A stretch of 64,000 bases of DNA, from the NCBI GenBank assembly GCA_964023205.1, contig OZ026836.1, positions 751,501-815,500 of the forward strand, read 5' to 3'. The notes beneath the pieces were generated by a model. It ran no database searches. It was given only the letters and a program-made list of their open reading frames with translations, and was not told where the DNA came from. The DNA comes from Lutraria lutraria (Eukaryota; Mollusca; Bivalvia; Venerida; Mactridae). Positions 11,875 to 23,250 of the stretch are shown here, piece by piece; the first letter of the stretch is position 1; every line of letters begins with the position of its first letter. The position numbers and the translations under genes are program-made.

Positions 11875-14050
11875 TGCCATAGATTTATAGACAGTTTAAT
11901 TTGCTATTGTATATTTTTTGCTTGGTCATGAACAAATATACAACATGACTGGAACACTGCCTTTTAAACGTGAACATGGTTTGACATTTTTTCAAACATG
12001 AACATGTTTTTATATTTTTTCAAGCATAAAATTTGATCATATGATAGATGTTAAAGTCCCATTAGCTTTTTGCTATGAAAATATATATGCAAAAAACAAA
12101 CAATTGCTGATATTATCCCAAGATAATAATTACCGACGAAACAAGCCTTTTTTCTTCTAAAAATACTCACTATGCTATGAATTTTGCTTTTGTAAGCTTG
12201 AAATATATACAGCGCGTAACATCACTTTACGCCGTGTGCATAATATGACTGCGGGAAAACACAGCTGTTCTATAAATAGTATTTATTCAATGATATTGAA
12301 AAAAATACAATAGTGGTTTTGGAAACATTTTTTCTTGCTATAAAGTATGCACGAGAGAAAAACACACCGGATTCCTCTGTTATAGAACAAACAGAAACTA
12401 TTACGACCGACACATTTATAAAAAATATATGCTTATGGGACTTTAGGGTTGTTTTTTTTGTTATCAGTGTTATTTATTTCACACTTTGAAACTTTGGAAA
12501 AGTTAAGATAGATTTATATAAATGTTGAAATATTATTCCAAAATGTTTGTGTTTTATAAGTGCTGTCAAAGATTTGTGATACTGTTGTAATGTACTCTGT
12601 GCAATGTGCTCAATTATAGACTTATTTTTCTTAACAACAATAGACAGCTTGCATGTGTTTGAGACATTTCCATAATTGACCAATTACACGTATATTCAAG
12701 TATCCACCAACTCTCTGTTTTAGAAAATCTCAAAGTGATGTAGCAATCTTTAGCTACAGTTGCTACATGTATGTACAAGATGTGATTTTGTATTCGTGAC
12801 ATATATCAATGACATCATCAATTAATGGCAGACACTTTGTATTAAATAAAAATGACATAATTACTGTCACAGTTTACCTAATAATTCATCTTGCAGTACC
12901 TGGTGTGATTAGAAACAGGTTTTACCTTCCAGGATATTTGATTGTGTACATTTCAATGTAAAACACAAGGTTTGCAAGTTATCTTTTTATCTGAATGCCT
13001 GGGCTTTTTCTGATGTGTTATTTGATTCAACAAATTATACTTTTTTAGCATCATTTATATCAGAATAATCGTTGGTGATACTTTATGATTGCTTATCAAA
13101 TACTGTGTATAAAATATTGTCATTAATTTATTTTTTGATAATTGTTCAACCTGATGTATCAGTTTGTCAGTACATTGACTGATGAAGAAAATTTATCAAA
13201 TAAATATTATTAAAAGATAGGATTAGGTGGAGTTCATTGTTGACTATACTGATAATATGGTAGTGTAATGTAGAATAATCCATGATGACTAGTAATGTTC
13301 AACATTAAAGCAATCAATATCCTAGATTTACTTTTACAGATCTGATGTAAGATGGTATCTCTGATGCAAGTTTTGCTAATAGTTTTTGGTTTTAGAATTG
13401 TCATTCATGAATGCATTACTAGACAGTTATCTTTTATAAATAAAAAAATCTTAACCCGGTGAATCAGTCTCAAATAGTTCAAAATAATATTTGAATATTG
13501 ATAGTTATTTGTGGCATATTATTTACTAGTATTAATTTTTGTGGCATATATTTGCTTGTATTTGTAGCATTTATTCGCTTGTGTTTGTGACATTTATTTT
13601 TGCTATTGTCTCAAATCATAGATTTTTTAGGTAAGCCATTAAAATACATAGAGCTCATCTACTGTTATGTATGTACTGTAGTAAATAGTATAATATGTGA
13701 TAATTGTGTTGCCATGACTATGATTGTGTAGTCATTTTTGAATATCAATGCAAGTTTAAATTATTTTCTTGTTAAATTCATCTTTGTTCTTGTTTATATA
13801 ACTCTTCATGAACAAACTCATTGTTAGCCGTATAATATCAGTATAGAACAGTATATTATATATCAATGTAATTCTAAATGAATGTGAAGTAAATGATAAT
13901 TAAATGTGTGTATTAATCTTATACAGGGACTGGAACAAGCCTTGTGTTAATGTTTACTGTTTGTTGTTGTTGTTGTTGTTGTTTGTCATAGTAAATATAC
14001 ACACAAGTTCAAATATTGATGGAGATTAGTCTGACATTTATTTTCTTTTT
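11875..14050 (+). other. SAMD8 3' UTR and downstream flank
   Basis: No coding sequence is supported. AATAAA candidates are at 12845-12850 and 13199-13204. The second is followed by a GT-containing tract at about 13225. Neither can be chosen from sequence alone. A (GTT)n microsatellite lies at 13961-13983. The AT-rich repeats 'tgtggcatatt/tgtagcattta/tgtgacattta' at 13510-13600 form a weak, short tandem pattern. Confidence 0.4.
13961..13983. repeat. (GTT)n microsatellite
   Basis: Seven consecutive GTT units within a GT-rich context. Confidence 0.9.
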
Positions 14051-14245
14051 TATGCCCCGTATCAAGAGATTGGGGTTATATTGCTTTTGGCCTGTCTATC
14101 TGTTTGTACCAAACTATAACCTTGCCTATAAAATCAAAAACTTCCACCTACAGTGATCAGACTTCATATATTGGTTCCTCGTGAAACCTCTATTGGACCT
14201 GTGCATCACCTGGAGGGGGCATTGTGTTTCAAAAACACATCTTGT
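14051..14245 (+). repeat. 'atgccccc' dispersed repeat, copy 1
   Basis: Starts tatgccccgtatc...gagattggggt, continues 'tttggcctgtctatctgtttgtaccaaacta', and ends 'ggggcattgtgtttc...aacacatcttgt'. The same start and end bracket longer copies at 23251-24389 and others in this window. No terminal inverted repeat with a clear target duplication is visible, so I leave the class open. It resembles repeats common in bivalve genomes. Confidence 0.6.
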
Positions 14246-14456
14246 AACTCTTTTTATTGAACATTATTTATTGTTCTTATTATTTATTTACCTTATTCTG
14301 TTAAATGAGATTAAAATGTTTTACAGGTGTTTTTTTTTCATTTCTTAAAATGTTGAATGTCTTTACATTAAGTCTGAAACTAGTGAATGATATACAATGA
14401 TGTAGTTTGATGACATTGAATCCTTATACTGACTGTTTCAACACTACACTGAAGTA

Positions 14457-14589
14457 CAGTAAAACCCCTGAAAACCCCGGACCCCTTCCGGGCTGGGCGA
14501 AATGTCCGATTTTCCGAGAAATTTAGATAAATTTGGAAAAAAATGGGACTTTCAAAATCGTGTGAGTCTTGTTTTCAGGGGATTTACTG
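14457..14589. mobile_element. Pogo/Tc1-like MITE, 133 bp (family D)
   Basis: The element is flanked by TA on both sides (14455-14456, 14590-14591). The left end CAGTAAAACCCCTGAAAAC and the reverse complement of the right end (CAGTAAATCCCCTGAAAAC) agree at 18 of 19 bases. CAGT termini with a TA target site are typical of Tc1/mariner-pogo elements. The internal sequence is too short for a transposase, so the element is non-autonomous. Confidence 0.85.
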
Positions 14590-15289
14590 TACATGATGTA
14601 TAACATCATTTATGTTTTATTACGTTTTTATTTGAATTTTCAATGAAACATAAAAATTATTGTTTGTTTCCCAATACCCTGATATTTTTACATGCATTAG
14701 ATTGTTTATTTTCTTATGACCATAATTATATTACCTTATTTGATTTTGTAAGTGTGTTATGATTTTTTATGGGATTTTTGGCGGCCAGAACATTATCTTA
14801 GCATGATTGTGTGAAATGTTCTTTGAATTCTGTATCGTATGATCTAATGTCTCATTTTGTATACTGGCTGGTATGTTGATGTTTGTGATATACTTGTGTT
14901 TGTTGCTTTCTCTCTCTGACATTGTCTACAAAATACATGTATTATGCTTTTTCTATTTAAATCATTGTTTTCAATAGGTATTAGAGTTAATACTTATAAA
15001 TTGCATACACATGTCTTAAATGTAAATTTTCCTGAATTTTTTGCCTGAGTTACGGCCAGTTATATGCTTTGTGATATTTAAGATTTTCGTTTTTGTCCTT
15101 TATGGTGAAAGTTATTTTATTAGATTCTTGAAAAAAAGAGGGAAGTTATAGTTTGTAATAATGCATTTCTATGAATCATAAAAGGTGAAAATCCAACAGG
15201 ATTTGGTGAGCAGTGTTGTCTTCATGCATGATACTCTTCTTCTAACTTCAAAATACATGTACCTTGAAAATATACGATGCACATAATTA

Positions 15290-15786
15290 CCTTCGAAGAA
15301 GTGGGGGTATATTGCTTTGCACATGTCAGTTGGTCAGTTTGTAACCAAACCTTGTCAGGCCAATAACTAGAGAACAATTTGGTCAAAGGTTCTCAGATTT
15401 GGTTGGGAGGATGGTCATCACATGTAGATGACCTGTATTGATTTGAGGTCAGTATGTCAAAGGTCACAGTGGCCTTCAACCATAATCCGACCAATAACTA
15501 GAGATCAATCAAGCCCAAGATCCTCAGACATGGTTTGGAGATTGATCATGATTATTATGTAGATGACCCCTATAGATTTTGAGGTCAGAGTCACAGTGAC
15601 CTTCAACTTAAAAACCTTGTCCAATCAATTACAAGAGAATGATTTGGCCTTAGGTCCTCAGACTTGGTTTGGAGGTTGGTTATTACATGTAGATGAACCC
15701 TATTGATTTTAAGTTAATTAGGTCAAAGGTCAAACTATCCAGTTGGCCTTTAGGGGGCATTCTTGGTTCACAAACACCTCTTGTTC
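15290..15786 (+). repeat. 'atgccccc' dispersed repeat, copy 2 with ~132-bp internal modules
   Basis: Begins near 'cttcgaagaagtgggggtatattgc' and ends 'gggggcattcttggttcacaaacacctcttgttc'. Inside, a module containing 'ctcagacatggtttggag', 'gtagatgacccctattgattttgaggtca' and 'caaaggtcacagtgaccttcaac' is repeated about three times (word 'ctcaga' at 15392, 15523, 15657). Confidence 0.6.
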
Positions 15787-16215
15787 TATTTGTCCTTAGA
15801 AGTATTGATTAAGGCATTTACAAATACTCATGTAGCTGATCATACTCATACTATACATACATTACACATGCTCATTTGTATGTAGTACATGTATTGTGGA
15901 TTGATCTTGTGTTTTGTAACTATACTTGTACATGTTGATTATCAGAATATCATTATATGTTGTCTGTGATAAACATTGGTTAAGTACATCTGTACCTCAC
16001 TGCTCTATATCTTGTATCTGTCTGTATTGTCTCTAAATATTCTCCATGATTGCATTAGATATTAATATACATTAATTTACACTTGGCAGATTATATCTAT
16101 TTAGCCATTTTAAAGAAACTTGCAATAATACATATTTGGTTACAGACTTGGTCCCTGGAAAATTAATTACTTACTTGTTGAATAAACAACATAATAAATT
16201 AGAAGAGTGTATAGA

Positions 16216-16472
16216 TGTATGGAGACCCGCCTCCATGTTGAATTGTTGAGGTCAAATCATTGACTTCAAATCATTGCAACCTTTCACTGGTAGAGAGTCG
16301 TGGGATCGAGCCCAGTTACCGACTATGGCTCTTCATGTGAGAAGGTAGGCAGTTGCTTATGGAGGATTGTAGTCTAGTACTGGTTCTTCCCAGGAACGAT
16401 GATTAGGTGAACTGTCCGCCTCATATGACTCTGACTGTTGAAAAGGGGCGTAAAACTCAAATAAACAATAAT
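16216..16472 (+). mobile_element. tRNA-derived SINE (degraded)
   Basis: Contains a B-box-like GTGGGATCGAGCCC at about 16309-16322 downstream of a decayed A-box region ('actggtagaga'). The body ends in 'ggggcgtaaaactcaaataaacaataatac', a tail typical of mollusc SINEs. Divergence suggests an old, inactive copy. Confidence 0.65.
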
Positions 16473-16479
16473 ACAAAAT

Positions 16480-17230
16480 GTACATGTATGGACAAAATTC
16501 AATGTTCTTTTTAATGATAACACCTACATGTGAAAATGTATTGGAAGTTTCATGAAAATATGCTGAATGTGTATCTATGGTATAGGTTACTGTAGAGATG
16601 ATGTAAAAATAAAATGAAATTATACCCTGATAATCAGGTCAACACATTCATTGATATGCGGAGCACCTCCTGGTCATTTGAAACAAATTCTGTATTATAA
16701 ATATACCAATATGTTACCATGGCTTCTTCAAGTAATCAACAATGAAAGAACTTGTGTTTTTGTTTCAGCATGTTAATACATGGTGTTATGTGACTGTCTA
16801 TCATCATCATTTTAGATATTTATATTGGTGGCTAGAGAAGACTGGTACATGTTCATACTGCTCATATTTTGATAATATAATTATTACTACATGGTAACAT
16901 TCCTGTGAAGTTTTTTACATGCGTTGTAGTGATACTGTTGAAGTATTGGTTTCTGTTTGATAACCTAGTTTGCTATGTTTAACATCCAAATAAAAGCTTG
17001 GCAATAAATTTCAAATTTAATTCATGTTTTACTTTTCTTCTTACAAGGATATTGATACTTGATACTTTCACATTTTACTGTCATTTATAATTCTTGATAA
17101 GAACTGGGACTATTATACACATGTGTATATTGGTTCCAGATGATAATTTCCTAAATGTATGTGATACATCCTGTCTTGTGATACCAAAGATAATGTTTGT
17201 AATGATAGTGAAATCTAATTACATTTTACA
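16480..17230. other. Intergenic, no gene seen
   Basis: AT-rich sequence without supported coding. Two close AATAAA signals at about 16988 and 17002 could mark the end of an unseen or very long upstream transcript, but nothing else supports this. Confidence 0.3.
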
Positions 17231-17632
17231 CAAGGACTTATACACATACATATTTACGTATTTACAGTTAGAAGTAATAGAAGCGATGCGTGAATCAACG
17301 GGATATCCATGATTATCCGAATGTTTAATTCCGGAGACAAAAAGATAATATTAAATGTCTGCCATGTTGGAATTTAGAATGCTCGATTGATGCCTTTTTT
17401 TTCAATGCATATGCTTACAGTTGTGTATTTTCTGTGTATCTTTATGAAGCTTGTTGCATCTCAACCGATTTCCCATGCCTGAAGTTTTCTAGTATATTTA
17501 AGTTCATAAACACCCTATTACAGCTGTCAGAAATACCGTAGTCAAATATTGCAATGGATTGTGGGATCGTTGCTTGATAGCGTTTTATCTATTTTTAGCA
17601 GTTGCTAATCCATGTATGTATATAAGTCCTTG
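17231..17632. mobile_element. CAAGGACTT-ended MITE, copy 1 (402 bp)
   Basis: The left end is CAAGGACTTATACACATACA. The right end is 'gttgctaatccatgtatgta' plus 'tataagtccttg', the inverted form. Its interior ('gaatcaacggga', 'gtctgccatgttgg', 'acagctgtcag', 'ggattgtgggatcg') matches the reverse complement of the longer copy at 41038-41530, establishing a dispersed family. Flanks show no target duplication, so this copy is older or rearranged. Confidence 0.8.
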
Positions 17633-17719
17633 ATGCCACCTAGTACCAAGCAACACATAATTATTATATATGACGGCAGAGACGTAAATAAGTCATTATT
17701 GTATTACGTCTCTGATGAT

Positions 17720-17886
17720 AGTTCAGCTTTCCATAGCTGTTACTTGCTTGGTGCGCATGCATTTTTATGTGGACCAAATACTCATTTTTCTACATCCGTC
17801 ATGCAGTCGTTAAACTAGTTCCCGTTTCATGTTGCAGTGCAAGTCTATCAAGTTCGTTTTCCATGAATACTTTCAGTACTTTGATT
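17720..17886 (+). repeat. Dispersed repeat family A, copy 1
   Basis: Runs from 'gttcagctttccatagctgt' through 'gtgcgcatgcatttttatg', 'gttaaactagttcccgtttc' and 'atgttgcagtgcaagtct' to 'ttccatgaatactttcagtact'. The same ordered words occur at 29431, 33798, 42620, 47963, 54122 and 57757 (some on the other strand). A TGGAAACTGA-type inverted terminus can be recognised in the better copies, so it is probably a MITE of about 165 bp. Confidence 0.75.
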
Positions 17887-18029
17887 GCTAGTTGTCTCTT
17901 TGAAATGTTCGGGTTGTCTCCCTTGTATATATTACATTATCCTGCCTAAACTGCACTTCATTTTCGACCAAAAATGCCTTAGTATCCATAAAATGCAACA
18001 TCTACGACATTTAACCCTATATACCCTAT

Positions 18030-18146
18030 ATTAAATAAGCCTATAAAATAGCTATTTCCGTGTCCGTGTGCTATTTTTGCAAAAATAGCTCTTCTGGTTT
18101 TTGGATTATCCATTTTCACGTATTAGTCAATTGCACGTTGCACAAT
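18030..18146 (+). promoter_or_regulatory. PHF5A proximal promoter / 5' UTR
   Basis: Just upstream of the PHF5A ATG is a TATA-like 'cctataaaatag' (about 18039-18050) and a perfect 20-bp palindrome at 18070-18089 (half site GCTATTTTTG). The palindrome resembles two MEF2/AT-core boxes back to back. Transcription start is not determined. The sequence immediately before the ATG is CACAAT. Confidence 0.4.
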
Positions 18147-21100
18147 ATGGCGAAGCATCACCCTGATTTGATATTTTGCCGGAAACAACCGGGCGTGGGT
18201 ATGTATTTTCTATTTAATCCTATATAACTTGTGGTGAATTTATGTAGATATAATACAGTTAACCTCTAGGAACTGTATTTACCGACCTAATTGATTTATA
18301 CTCATGTATTTTCAACGTATTGTCGACGTTTTGGTGGGTGGGGAACTGGTTGCATTATTTACAACAAATCAACATGGATTCACTGTTCACATGATTGTGT
18401 ATTTTCTTAATACTAAGATTAATTTCTCATGAGACATAGGATAAAGAGTACGGTTCTTCATATTCCTTCAAATTCTTGTTTCTCAAAATGTAACAAATTT
18501 TGTTTGTTTGTTTGATTGATTCTTTCAACAAGGTTTGTATGCTTTTGTTCTGTTTCGACTCATCCCACAGCAGTTGATTCACTTATCGACCATAGCTTTG
18601 TACAGTATGACAAGTGTGTCCAGTTCCATTTACTAGGTTCATTTAATTAGACTGTTAGTGATGGCATGACACTTTCTATTTGGCCCTGTCCCGCACAGTC
18701 CAACAAAGAACTGCATATTTGTGTGCGGAAAATCCCAATTAAAACTTGTGGGCACGATAACTACAAAATCTGTGACCAAAGTGAACCGTTTGTCAGGTAG
18801 AAAACACGTTTCCATACTCGTATTGAGCATAAATTATTCCAACATACCTTTTCTGAAAGGTGCATTTAATGTTTTGTTTCTCTCTACTATTTCCCCAGTG
18901 TTGCTGCTTGCATCTAGGATTCCAAACTCATGGAGGATTGTCCCCCACTCACCTGAAAAATTTGGGGATTTGAAAAGAGTGTAATTTGCTCTAAAATAAA
19001 CATTACATAGCTAGAATATCAGAACCAAAATAAATAAAAAGCAAAAGGCACACAAGTTAACTTCTCACCTCTAGAATGAAATTGCCGCGAGGTATAGATT
19101 GTACAGTCTTACCCTTAATTATCACAAAGTGCTCGTTTGTGGTATACTGTTGATTTGTAATTTTGTTCAGTTTAGCACGTAAATGACAGATAAAGATGAA
19201 ACATCGTAAAATAAAACTTATTAACACAATCATGAACAAATGCCCGCTGTACGGTCCGATTCCGGTATTAGATATAGGGCTGTGGCGAGTATCCGAGTAC
19301 TCGGATAATCGCGAATCAAATCGAAAAATCAAGTACAAATAACCGTCATTACTGAGATTTGTGGTTTGCGATCTTATTTTTTTAACATGAAGAATACACT
19401 GTGTATTCTTTGTTCTTAAAAAATCTCTTTTCTCAGAATATATATTGTCTCATCGTGGACTACTTTGTTTGCCAAGAGGTCCAATCAGGTCTTTAAATAA
19501 TGGGTCACAGGCTTAAACCAATTAATGATGCTGATAAATCTATCAATTGGAAGGGAGTACGTATAAATTTAAGCCATAGATTAATTTATCTTGATTTACT
19601 TCATTATACCTAAAATAATATTAGTTTACCTGTCTTCAGGTCTGCAATGTTGAAGTTTTAGATAGGTTACTTGATAACAAAAGATTTGTGATTCAATTGG
19701 TGGATCGTAAGTGTTGAATCGTGAATTGGATCGGATCACCACCCACCCAATGATCCACAGCCCTAATTAGATAGTCATACGGAGACATATCATACAGAAT
19801 TTAGTCATTACCGCAAACAAAAACTAACATGGCGGACATGTTAACACAGTTTACTACGGTCGCCAGAACTAAGCAGAATCATATACTGGTTTCCAATATC
19901 ATGAAACATTTTGTCACCTACTAAGCCAGTACCAGCAAAGGCAGCATGGCTTTAGATCTAAACAAAGCTGTAAATCACAACTTATCAGCTTTGCACAGGT
20001 CTACAACAACCTTGACAGTGGTAAACAAACAGACACTATGCTTATGGATTTCAGCAAGACTTCTTACTCTAGGTTGATCACAACAAACTTATTTATAAAC
20101 TTAATGAGCTTGGAGATAGTCTTTTGTTGTGTATGACTCAGTTTTAATCTTAATCTTTTTATATTTTTAGCTATTGGAAGATTATGTGAAAAATGTAAGT
20201 ATATTACAAATCATTTATTAAATGTAAACATTGCTAGGCTTTGTACAGATAATTTGGGAGTGAACAGTAGATGACTACATTGAAAATGATCTCTAACCAG
20301 GTTTTCTGGAAAATACGAATAGGAAAATAGTGGTTATTAGATTGGCAAAAGTCGGTGAGCAGGTGTCAACCATTTCTTCTGTGCACTAATCCTCAAAACA
20401 TTTCTCAAACTATCACAGAATTTTTGTTGCCAAGTACGACAGCGCATATTTTCCAGGTTCTGTGATTTGATCATTTTTGGCATTTTTTCTCTGGGGATTT
20501 TGGGTCAGGTGAGAAGTTCTTTCTCGTTTTCAAGCCACCCCAAGTGACTGCGTTGTACAGTTTCACCATCAAAGTGTCCTCCAACATGCAATATCTTTAC
20601 ATGTGCTGATTCGTAAAACCCTAAGCTAGCTAACTGCATTTCGATATTTTTACACCATGGCCTGTATTCTTCATAATTTTGGAAAAACTTACCTTGTTGA
20701 CAAACAATATGGATGCTCACAACGAGGACGGAAGTTCCTCACAACATTTTTGCAGAAGGATAAATTACACTCGTTATGTTGACTAAGCTTTCATAGAACT
20801 AATGCCACCAAGTACATCAGTGCATTTATTCCTTGTTGTGTGATTCGATCATTTTTTGCAGATTTATGGCCCTTTGTATGAAGTAGAGAAATAATTCTTC
20901 TGTGCACAACTCCTCCAACATTTCTTAAGGGATTCCGATTTAACTTAATAGACCTATTGTCATCAAGTGACTGGGGGGGGGGCTTATTAATTGTTTTGTG
21001 ATTTGTTCAGTTTTTATGGAATTATGGCCCTTTGTTTAATTTTGCACACATGTAATATATAGAGAAATACTCTTCTGTGTGCAACTCCTACATGATTTCT

Positions 21101-22626
21101 CAAATGATAAATCTCTGGAGAATGAATATCTGGTTTTGTGACAATTCCTGTCACTTTTATCTTATTCTCCTTGAACAGAATTAACATAGCAACTAGTGTT
21201 GTGTATCTTCTGCCCAATGAAGATATGATACAACGGTTACGTATCTAGATACAGTACTCACGATTCACGATACAAATCTAAATACGTTACGCATATGTTT
21301 TTAAACATTCTTCCTCTTTCAAATGAAATCATGGTAAAAATAGATTTTTGTTGTAAAAATGAACGAAAAAATGGAAATTGAATAGATTTTAAGTGAATCG
21401 CGATATGCCTTTTATTTTATCTGACAATACAATACGATCGTATCGGGCACTTTGGATCACGAATCATCGGTGCACCGGTGAATCATTTCAGCCCTAATAG
21501 CAACTCAATTAATCTGTCAGTCTATCAATGTTGAATACTGGAATGATAATTCTCTCACATAATCCAGTGAATTTATTATGTTAATTTGTTTAAGCTATAT
21601 TTAACACATATCACTGGACATCTGTTCATTTATCACTATTGTATATCTTTTGATTTTTGTTACAAGTTAAATTATTTTGTCATTATACCATTTCATGTTA
21701 ATGTGACTTTACAGGTGATGGTAAATGTGTGATATGTGATTCCTATGTACGTCCATCCACTCTAGTTCGTATATGTGATGAATGTAATTATGGATCGTAT
21801 CAAGGACGTTGTGTGATCTGTGGTGGGCCTGGTGTTTCTGATGCTTACTACTGTAAGGAATGTACTATCATGGAGAAAGATGTAAGATATTTTATGTAGA
21901 AGTTTTTATTATCAATGCAAGATTAAAAAACAAGCTTTTGGATAAATTTATAAGGGACTGGCTTTCATATGAACAAAACATGTATAGATGTAAAAGTTAG
22001 TGAGAATTTAGCATAATGTACCGAAATTTATAAATGTGGTATGATACAGTACACTGAGTACAGGTAAACTGATGTATTGTATCTTACTCCATTTTAAAAT
22101 GGTTACATATTTTGTTTATTTTGTGATTGCTCATGTCAGATGTCAACAATTAGAATATTAGTCCACTTGTGGTCTTTTCTCTGTGTTAAATCAGCATCAG
22201 CACCCAGACTTTATTGAAACATCTTACTTTTAGTTTTTGTTTAAAATAAGCAATAATGCTTTGGTTTGTACTAGATTCAAGAATATAAATATATACTGGC
22301 ATTTGAATGTATTATTTGTATAAATTACATCATAATAACAAATTGATTGATATATTGCATATTGATTGAATTTAGGACGACTTATTTATTTTCATTATTT
22401 AATTACTTAGTTCACTAGTTGACACTACACCATTTAAATAGCTGTAAGAATAACTAGGACTATATTAGTTGTCATGGTAAAGGATTTACCTCCCTTGCAT
22501 TCAATTGATTTGGAACAAATTTGTTTACTGTTTTAGAGAGATGGATGTCCTAAAATTGTGAATCTTGGTAGTGCAAAAACAGACTTATTTTATGAAAGGA
22601 AGAAATATGGATTCAAGAAAAGATGA
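18147..22626 (+). CDS. PHF5A: PHD finger-like domain protein 5A (SF3B complex subunit, SF3b14b/Rds3 family)
   Basis: Small nuclear zinc protein of the U2 snRNP SF3B complex, which helps hold the branch-point region with SF3B1. Four coding exons: 18147-18198, 20171-20194 (only 24 nt), 21715-21881, 22537-22626, all GT..AG, giving 333 nt (110 residues plus TGA), the same length as human PHF5A. It starts [16 protein letters not shown] and ends [11 protein letters not shown]. Paired cysteines C11, C23/C26, C30/C33, C46/C49, C58/C61, C72/C75 and C85 match the family's zinc-binding set. Tyr36 (CDSYVRP), the residue at the SF3B-inhibitor pocket in the human protein, and Lys29 are present. Introns carry two hAT-type insertions and other repeats, but all splice sites look normal. 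Confidence 0.98.
19275..19765. mobile_element. Non-autonomous hAT-type element, 491 bp, in PHF5A intron 1
   Basis: Starts TAGGGCTGTGG and ends CCACAGCCCTA, an 11-bp perfect terminal inverted repeat. It is bounded by a perfect 8-bp direct duplication ATTAGATA (19267-19274 and 19766-19773). Eight-base target duplications and TAGGG-type termini are typical of the hAT superfamily. Near each end are stretches related to each other such as 'gagtatccgagtactcgg'. No transposase is readable. Confidence 0.92.
19939..20131 (+). pseudogene. LINE (non-LTR retrotransposon) reverse transcriptase fragment, frameshifted
   Basis: Frame 19939 onward reads [18 protein letters not shown], then [21 protein letters not shown]. 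This is the 'QHGFR..SC..QL...MDFSKAFD' block of Jockey/CR1-like reverse transcriptases. After DFSK the frame is lost. A +1 frame continues with [13 protein letters not shown], the expected next block, so a frameshift and loss of the AFD..V words disrupt it. No ORF1, endonuclease or catalytic FADD box is seen nearby. It is a 5'- and 3'-truncated dead copy inside PHF5A intron 1. Confidence 0.8.
20370..21110 (+). repeat. Modular dispersed repeat ('ttatggcccttt' family) in PHF5A intron 2
   Basis: Shares modules with the copy at 23251-24389: 'tttctcaaactatcacag', 'gttttgtgattcgatcattttt', 'ttatggccctttg', 'agagaaatactcttctgtg'. The word 'ttatgg' recurs at 20864 and 21022, a 158-bp spacing. Confidence 0.65.
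21194..21496. mobile_element. Non-autonomous hAT-type MITE, 303 bp, in PHF5A intron 2
   Basis: Left end TAGTGTTG and right end CAGCCCTA (inverse TAGGGCTG) are bounded by a perfect 8-bp duplication ATAGCAAC (21186-21193, 21497-21504). The interior is rich in 'gatacg/cgtatc' words like the larger hAT elements in the window. It is too short to encode a transposase. Confidence 0.85.
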
Positions 22627-23045
22627 TCATAAAATTTATCATTTTTCATGACTCACATTTTCAATGGCAGCATATAGAGAAGGCAGTTACTCTGTCACAT
22701 TGGTATTACATTGTTAGAACTTCTGTAATATCTTCTCAATATTCTGTAGAACTGCTTGTTTTTATACAGGAGCAATTTTTTTACATCACTACAAGTTTTA
22801 ATTCTGACAATTATGTATGTTGATGATATTGTACATTTTCTAGAACATGTTCATTTATATAAATGTGTCATTTACCATAATTTCAATATTTCAACAAAAA
22901 TAATGTTATTTTATCATCTTTAATTGTCTATGTCTTACTTGTGTTCAATTTTTGTATAATAAAAAATGTAAAAAATGTTGATATATTGTTGGTTTTTACA
23001 TTGTCCGAGACAGATGCATAAAAATATCTATTAAAAAGTCATACT
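22627..23045 (+). terminator. PHF5A 3' UTR with poly(A) signal at 22958
   Basis: AATAAA at 22958-22963 is followed by a T/GT-rich tract (tgttgatatattgttggttttt, from 22977). This gives a 3' UTR of about 350 nt. No other gene is visible in the stretch. Confidence 0.6.
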
Positions 23046-23218
23046 GGTGTTTATTTTCAGTGGGTAGGTAGGTAGGACATTTTTTTTACATTGAACCAAA
23101 ATACCTGTCAAAGTGCTATTTATAAAAAAAAAATTACCCAAGACAAAAAAAAGTTGGGTCGGTCCGTTTTTGTTGAGTAGGTAGTGTAACCCATAACAAA
23201 TATTTTGTAAGGATGACC
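23046..23218. mobile_element. MITE family J, copy 1 (left end missing)
   Basis: Contains 'gtgggtaggtaggtaggac', 'ttgaaccaaaatacc', 'aaattacccaa', 'ggtccgtttttgttgagtaggtag' and ends 'aaggatgacct'. The same ordered blocks occur at 55769-56006 and 58308-58513. Confidence 0.65.
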
Positions 23219-23250
23219 TCTGTTTTTCATTTTTATTAATGTGCTATTTT

